From: Eriocheir sinensis
Lineage: Eukaryota > Arthropoda > Malacostraca > Decapoda > Varunidae
Assembly: GCF_024679095.1 (NCBI RefSeq)
Contig: NW_026111206.1
Location: 100,253-164,252 of the forward strand
Direction of reading: 5' to 3'
Length of the DNA: 64,000 bases
Numbering within the stretch: position 1 is the first letter of the stretch; each line of letters starts with the position of its first letter. Under the pieces are notes generated by a model. It was not told the DNA's origin and did no database searches. It saw nothing but the letters and a program-made list of their open reading frames with translations. Shown piece after piece: positions 50,400 to 64,000 of the stretch. The position numbers and the translations under genes are program-made.

Positions 50400-50995
50400 G
50401 AGGATACCAAAAGCTTTCTTGGTTAGAGACTCCGATTCGCCAACGGTTGACAGAGACACGCCAGTCCTCGTCGACAGACCGACTTGGGCGGCTAGATTTC
50501 GATCGCCGATAGAGTCGGTCTGTCGGCCTTTGGCAAAGGCCAGTGCTCCCTCGTGCAAGAGGGAGCAATCTCCCCCCCCCCCACCCACCCACCCAACGGT
50601 TGAGTTTCGTGGGAGAGTACCCCGTCAGCGGCGAAACTACTGCTACCCTGAAATCGACATCACGACTGCCTTTAACGAGGTCTCCGTCGAGGCTTCTAAT
50701 GATCTCTCTCTTTTAGTTCTGCACGCAGGTACGAACAACGCCTGCACGACACGCTCAGGAAAACTACAGCAGTACAAGACTGGATTACCGAATATTACAG
50801 TCAGGATGTCGGCTGACAACGTATTCTACAATGTCACCTTCAACCTTAATAACTGCCTCAAGGCTTCTTGCAGGGAACTAAATGTTAGATTCATTGACTC
50901 CTGTAATCATTTCTACGACCAGGATAATCTGTTTTAAAGGGACGGCCTGCACTTAGCCGTTGGAGCAGCTGGGTGACTGAAAGCAAATGGTGATT
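50400..50995 (+). pseudogene. SGNH-esterase-type ORF1 relic
   Basis: The plus-strand frame contains LVLHAGTNNACTTRSG, matching the HAGTND block III of element D. About 70 residues later come LNNCLKASCRELNVRFIDS and FYDQDNLF, a stop, then RDGLHLAVGAAG, which matches the NDGLHLNEVG block V. Upstream, a segment with VRDSDSPTV is followed by a Pro-rich tract (C10 at 50,573). The block I nucleophile GDS is not clearly present (VRDSD may be its remnant), and a TAA stop separates the last block, so it is inactive. No RT is attached. It is a lone, diverged ORF1 from a CR1-like element of a different subfamily from D. Confidence 0.6.
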
Positions 50996-51247
50996 GAAAG
51001 CACATGCAGCTGCACAACCTTCATACCTTGACTGTAAAACACACACATGTCACCTCTAAGCTGGGAAGGCTCAGCACCCCCCCCCCAACCCGATTCCTCG
51101 CTCTTACACCTAAAGAGCTACACACTTTACACGTAACTATAAACACCCAGCAAAGTTGCCAACTGAAAAACGCAAAGGGCATTGTATGAAAAATATGCTT
51201 TGCTGGAACATTACCGTTTACGTGTTTACCATTTTTCTAATAATGCT

Positions 51248-51272
51248 GCGTACCCCACGTTGGACAGCACTG
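51248..51272. mobile_element. Possible hAT-like terminal inverted repeat (solo end)
   Basis: GCGTACCCCACGTTGGACAG ending CACTG is, in reverse complement, CAGTGCTGTCCAACGTGGGG. This resembles the CAGNG...CAACNTGGGGTACGC end shared by many hAT elements. No matching opposite end or transposase was found nearby. Confidence 0.35.
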
Positions 51273-51620
51273 ATTTATAGCGCATAATATAATATAATGG
51301 TACGCGTTAATCGCAAATAGCGCATCGTATATTAACTCATTATTTAACGTTCCCTGACCCACATCACGAATGGACACTAAAATACCTGAATATATCATTG
51401 TAAACCATGCAATAATAAGCTAACTAGGCTTTTATCTGAACAAGTACGCCCACTAATAATATACGTACACTCAACGTCAATCAGAACTTCAACAATTCTG
51501 CGTGGCTGGTGTAGCTGAACACGCTCATACATGTTCATCTCTATCCATGAAGGACACACTACAAGCATGAAAAGCTGCCACATAGTTCCTTTTGTGCTAT
51601 CTTCCTCTTCGTATGCGTCA
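51273..51620. other. Unique spacer
   Basis: AT-rich start, then mixed DNA; nothing recognised. Confidence 0.4.
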
Positions 51621-52420
51621 GTGTCTCTTCAGTACAAGATTTTGCTGTTGTACCAGGCCCGTGATTATGGCAGATTTGGGGGGGGGCTAGAGGACATCAT
51701 AGGTTCAGGAGTTGGGGAAGGGGAGGGTGACGAGCGAAGGGGACATGCGCAAGTGGGAGAATTTTTTTTTTTTTTTTTTTTTTTAATTAGCACTTTTAAG
51801 AACATTTTAAGGCCGATATAGAAAGTGTCTCTTCAGTACAAGGATTTTCTATTATGCCAGGCCCGTAATATGGCAGATTTGGGGGGCGACTAGAGGACAT
51901 CATAGGTTCAGGAGTTGGGGAAGGGGAGGGTGACGAGCGAAGGGGACATGCGCAAGTGGGAGCTTTTTTTTTTTTTTTTTTTTTATTAGCACTGTTAGGG
52001 ACATTTTAAGGCCGATATAAAAAGTATCTCTTCAGTACAAGGATTTTCTATTATACCAGGCCCGTAATATGGCAGATTTTGGGGGGGAGCTAGAGGACAT
52101 CATAGATTCAGGAGTTGGGGGAGGGGAGGGTGACGAATGAAGGGGCCATGCGCAAGTGGGAGTTTTTTTATATTTTTTATTAGCACTTTTAGGGATATTT
52201 TAAGGCCGATATAGAAAGTGTCTCTTCAGTACAAGGATTTTCTATTATACCAGGCCCGTAATATGGCAGATTTGGGGGGGGGGGAATAGAGGACATCATA
52301 GGTTCAGGAGTTGGGTTAGGGGAGGATGACGAGTGAAGTCAGCATGTGCAAGTGGGAGATTTTTTTATTCTTTTTTTTAATTAGCACTTTTAGGGACATT
52401 ATAAGGCCGATATAGAAAAC
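51621..52420. repeat. ~200-bp tandem repeat, four copies
   Basis: GTGTCTCTTCAGTACAAG starts copies near 51,621, 51,825, 52,024 and 52,219. Each passes through CCAGGCCCGT, a G run, AGGACATCATAGGTTCAGGA, a T run of 8-20 and AAGGCCGATATA. The spacing shrinks (204, 199, 195 bp), partly from T- and G-run length. Confidence 0.95.
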
Positions 52421-52626
52421 AATAAGGTCTATAGCCCCCCTGACCCCCCCCCCACCCCCCACCCCAGAAATTACGGCCGTGTATACAATGAAAAGTTCTT
52501 CGTTCCAGTACTACAGAACTTTTTTTATAGCCTAATATATCTAAGATCGCAGTATAACGTTCATATGACAACTTCCTGGATTTGTTTTATTAATCATTAG
52601 TAGCCTATAGGAATTCATCACGACAC

Positions 52627-52666
<40 letters not shown>

Positions 52667-52890
52667 GCTACCACTACCCCTTCACCATTTATACAAACAT
52701 ATCTAAGCACTAACTACACACCAGCAGTCCGACATATTACCTTATATTTCCGTGGGCGCGGGGAGGCGATGAGGGAAGGCCTACAGGTGCTTCGGCAGAG
52801 GAGGAAAGTTGAAAGTAGGTAACCACACGTCACACTCGACACATGCAACACCCGCGGGGAACTGAACACCGGGGACTGGGTGGCGGTAGA
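52421..52890. other. Spacer with poly(C) and (GA)n
   Basis: A C-rich run at 52,435-52,465 and a GA array at 52,630-52,663; otherwise nothing. Confidence 0.5.
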
Positions 52891-52894
52891 GCAG

Positions 52895-53630
52895 CGTTAC
52901 CGTATTGTCATAGTCAGAACATCGCATTCATCAACTCCGGGATCCAAACCTCCCGTACCCACACAGATAACGAGATACCGGTTACAGTTATCGTCAAAAG
53001 CGTTACTCATTGGTGTTAGTTTGCGATGCTGCGTAACCAGATTGTCGTACTTAGCCTCTTATGTTTTCCGATTTCCGACCCCAAAACTGTCTCATCCACT
53101 GCAATAACTACATTTATTTATAGTTACCGTTGAAAGGTTAATTATTAGTGTCTTTTTGTTGTAGTTAGGTGTCTAAAAACGGTAAATACAACGCTAGATA
53201 CAATTATCTGGCAACTCTGGATACCTGTGTCAGAAGCCGGAATATATGACGTGCTGAGTGTCTGAATACGATAATCTGGTAACTCTGTCCCGTTCCCACA
53301 CAGATAACGAGATACCGGTTACAGTTATCGTCAAAAGTGTTACTTATTGGTGTTTGTTTCCGATACGTGTGTCAGAAACCGGAAAATACGATGTGCTGTG
53401 TGGCTGAGTACGACAACTTGGTAGGTGGTCACAGGTCAACGTTGCCAGGTCGTCGTACTCAGCCTCATATATTTACCGACTTCCGACCCAAAAACTGTCT
53501 CGTGGACCCCAATAAGATTCACTTATATTTATCGGTAAAATAGTTACTTCCTGATGTTTCTTGGCAATAGTTAGGCGTCAGAAACCGGTAGAGACTATGC
53601 TCTGAGTACGATAATCTGGCATCGGTGTCA
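52895..53630. mobile_element. Cluster of MITE-like TIR repeats (copies 2 and 3 plus a ~340-bp duplication)
   Basis: Copy 2 (53,033-53,217) starts AACCAGATTGTCGTACTTAG and ends CAATTATCTGGCAACTC. Copy 3 (53,439-53,625) starts ACGTTGCCAGGTCGTCGTAC and ends GAGTACGATAATCTGGC. Further solo ends lie near 52,895, 53,265 and 53,405. CACACAGATAACGAGATACC recurs at about 52,960 and 53,297, so part of the cluster was duplicated. Confidence 0.72.
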
Positions 53631-53820
53631 AAGGTGGTGGTGGCAGCGGGGAGGAGGAGGGGCAGAACCATGGAGGTGAACAAACAGTTATTGTTGCCAC
53701 TCCTAACTGGTTTTCTTGATGATTTTCTTCTGATACTGTCACATACTCCTTCAAATACTCTCAGCTAGATATCATATAAGAGAAACTACACGAAGATATC
53801 GCGCAAGTGCCATATCATGT
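53631..53820. other. Spacer before the duplicated leader
   Basis: No recognised feature. Confidence 0.4.
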
Positions 53821-62060
<8,240 letters not shown>

Positions 62061-62120
62061 AAAAGAACACAAGACTCCGCACAAAAAACCTAAGACTCAG
62101 TCACCCCAAACAACCCTATG

Positions 62121-62860
62121 CGAGGTGGGTGGGTGAGTGGGTTGGCGGGCGGGGGTGTAGGGAGAGAGGAGGGAGAGGGCAGGCTGATGGGTGGGTAGGG
62201 ATAGGCAGAATGGGAGAGGAGTGGAGAGATGTGATGGGATCGTACAAGGGGGGTAGGTCTATGATTACCTTCATAGTAACCTTCCTTAGTTCCCTCCTTC
62301 ACTAGCTCCCTTCCTACCTACCTTCCTACCTGCCGACCTCCTTCTCTCTCTGCTCCTCACTCCCGACGCCTACCTACCAGTCTACCCACATACCTGCGAA
62401 CCTGCGACACACCTCCATTTAAAGACACATTGACTGGCACACACACAAACACAAGACTGAGTCCCATAAAACACACTGACTGGCACACACACACAAACAC
62501 AATCACAACGAGGTGGGTGAGTGAGTGGGTTGACGGGTGACTGGAGGGAGGGAGGAGGGAAATGAGGGAGGTTGATGGTTCGGTGGGTGGGTGAGGATAG
62601 GTAGGGAGTGGGAGAGGAGGTGAGGGGCTGTGGTGGGTTCGTACGGAGGGTGGGTCCATAACGACCTTCCTAGTTACCTCCTGACTTCCCTCCTTCCCTC
62701 CCTCACTTCCTACCTATCAACCTGCCTACCAACCACCCTCCCTCCCTCCCCTCCCCCACTGCCTCACCCACCATGCCTACTACCTACCAATCTACCAACC
62801 CACTTACGACCCTGCAAAACACCTCCCTTAAAAACACACTGACTGGCACATACAAACACA
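62121..62860. repeat. ~388-bp direct duplication
   Basis: CGAGGTGGGTG starts copies near 62,121 and 62,509. Both continue through a G-rich half, a CCTTCCTA-rich half and ACACTGACTGGCACA with CA-rich ends. They are diverged but collinear. Confidence 0.88.
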
Positions 62861-63241
62861 AGACATCTTATTTTTCGTGGCAATTCTTGTGCAAATTCGA
62901 GACTGTATGTCGTAGGAATTATTTTTCTTTCATTTTTGGTCTCATTTTCCCTTCTTTCACAACATAAAAGAGAAAGAGTGTGAGGAAAAATAACCACTTA
63001 AATCAAATAAAGAGCAAGACTCTAACAGCTGTGAAGGTGTTAAGATGAGGAATGGATTATGAGGAACTGATATCGATTTGAAGACGAGTATGGTTGGGTG
63101 GAGTTTCTCATGCTCGAGGAACACTTATAATGACTCCTTACTCTGCTTCACGCCTTTGCCCTTTCACGCTGTCTCCGATATGTTACAAGCTCCTTCTGTA
63201 CCTTTACTTCTCTACCCTTCTGCTCTACTTAGTCTACTTCT
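62861..63241. other. Unique spacer before leader copy 2
   Basis: No recognised feature. Confidence 0.4.
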
Positions 63242-64000
63242 ACGTAACTTTTACAACCTATGCGTTTTGGCAGTACACATCAACCACACAAATACTTCAG
63301 TTCCCCTTCTGTTTACTTTTCCTACACCAATGCTGCACCTCTTATTCCTCCCTCCCACTTCACCTCACTACTGCGGCACGCGTCCTCCACACCACAACAC
63401 TCCAACACACTTTTATCACTTCCTGCCGTTCCTTCCTCAAATGCACCCTCATGATGACTCGTTTTCTTCCTCCTCCTTTTACGTACCTCGATTCCGCCAT
63501 CACCGCACCCAGATATTCTTATCTCCTTCATAACCTCCATTTTTCTCACTGTATTACCTTACGCACTTCCTCTCCCATCCCTCCCCAAGCGCTTATGCTG
63601 TCCTCTTACACCTCAGTTCCTCTCATCCTCACTATTTGGTTATCCCTCTCCTCCTAACACACCCTTGGGTATATGTTTTTTCCTCCTTATCCTCATCCTC
63701 CTCCTCCTCCATCACAGAATGGAAGCAAAAGATGGCTGAATTGCTGCATGGAAGTTCATCATTTTAAGGAAACAGTGGGAAGAGGGGCCAATGGCGGCAG
63801 GGTTTCTTCTCTTCACTCCATCTTTTAAGTCCATCTCAAAACTTACCAGCACTGCAACAACCGCTTTCACCACTTAGTTCATCGATTTAATATTCAGGCT
63901 AACGTTTGCGGCGTCTCAAGTTTTCAATCGTAACCTTGAGGCGGACGAGGATGTCTCTTACGCGGGGCCCGAAGAGGAGGAGGCTGCCAGCTATAGCCCA
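63242..64000 (+). repeat. Duplicated leader block, copy 2 (runs off the window)
   Basis: Matches 53,821-54,578. The window ends at AGCTATAGCCCA, just before the point where copy 1 enters the 30-bp array. Confidence 0.95.

Overview
The window looks like nuclear DNA of an arthropod, most likely a decapod crustacean. Three things point that way: very dense microsatellites (long CT/GA, CA/TG, TA, ATT, GAA, TAG and ATCT arrays), several CR1-like and jockey-like non-LTR retrotransposons of the kind that fill crustacean genomes, and a short interstitial array of CCTAA/TTAGG, the ancestral arthropod telomere repeat. There are no bacterial operons, rRNA genes or convincing complete host genes. The species cannot be named from the sequence alone.

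Layout. 1-20,900 is mostly simple repeats and minisatellites (units of about 145, 136, 129, 148, 120, 90, 77 and 60 bp), pyrimidine- or purine-rich DNA, one weak two-exon gene model (2,171-2,949, minus) and a badly decayed reverse transcriptase relic (13,110-13,900, minus). 21,362-23,712 is a 5'-truncated jockey-like retrotransposon with a poly(A) tail, split by an 868-bp TA-flanked DNA element. 24,000-29,340 is low-complexity DNA. 29,341-30,084 holds two further fragments of the same jockey-like family, tail to tail around a TA microsatellite. 30,484-33,880 is a short tandem array interrupted by a truncated CR1-like element. 35,165-35,440 is a small CR1 relic. 35,511-40,107 is a nearly full-length CR1-like element on the minus strand; its ORF1 has a zinc-binding motif, a serine-rich linker and an SGNH esterase domain, and its ORF2 has endonuclease and reverse transcriptase domains broken by frameshifts. 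40,108-53,820 has microsatellites, an interstitial telomere-like tract, a tRNA-like SINE candidate, two short dispersed repeat families (one with terminal inverted repeats), a second SGNH/ORF1 relic, a hAT-like end and a ~200-bp tandem array.

53,821-64,000 is the most unusual part. A unique-looking leader (53,821-54,700) runs straight into about 6.9 kb of a 30-bp repeat that reads [10 protein letters not shown] (54,706-61,569), followed by a 28-bp satellite (61,575-62,060) and a 388-bp duplication (62,121-62,860). The leader then appears again at 63,242-64,000 at a constant offset of 9,422 bp, so the window ends inside what looks like a second unit. The 30-bp array carries nine single-base deletions. 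Six share one identical context, as expected if one mutation was copied by array amplification.

No host pathway can be described. The only protein machinery that works as a set is that of the non-LTR elements: ORF1 nucleic-acid binding and esterase, ORF2 endonuclease and reverse transcriptase. Every ORF2 seen here is broken.
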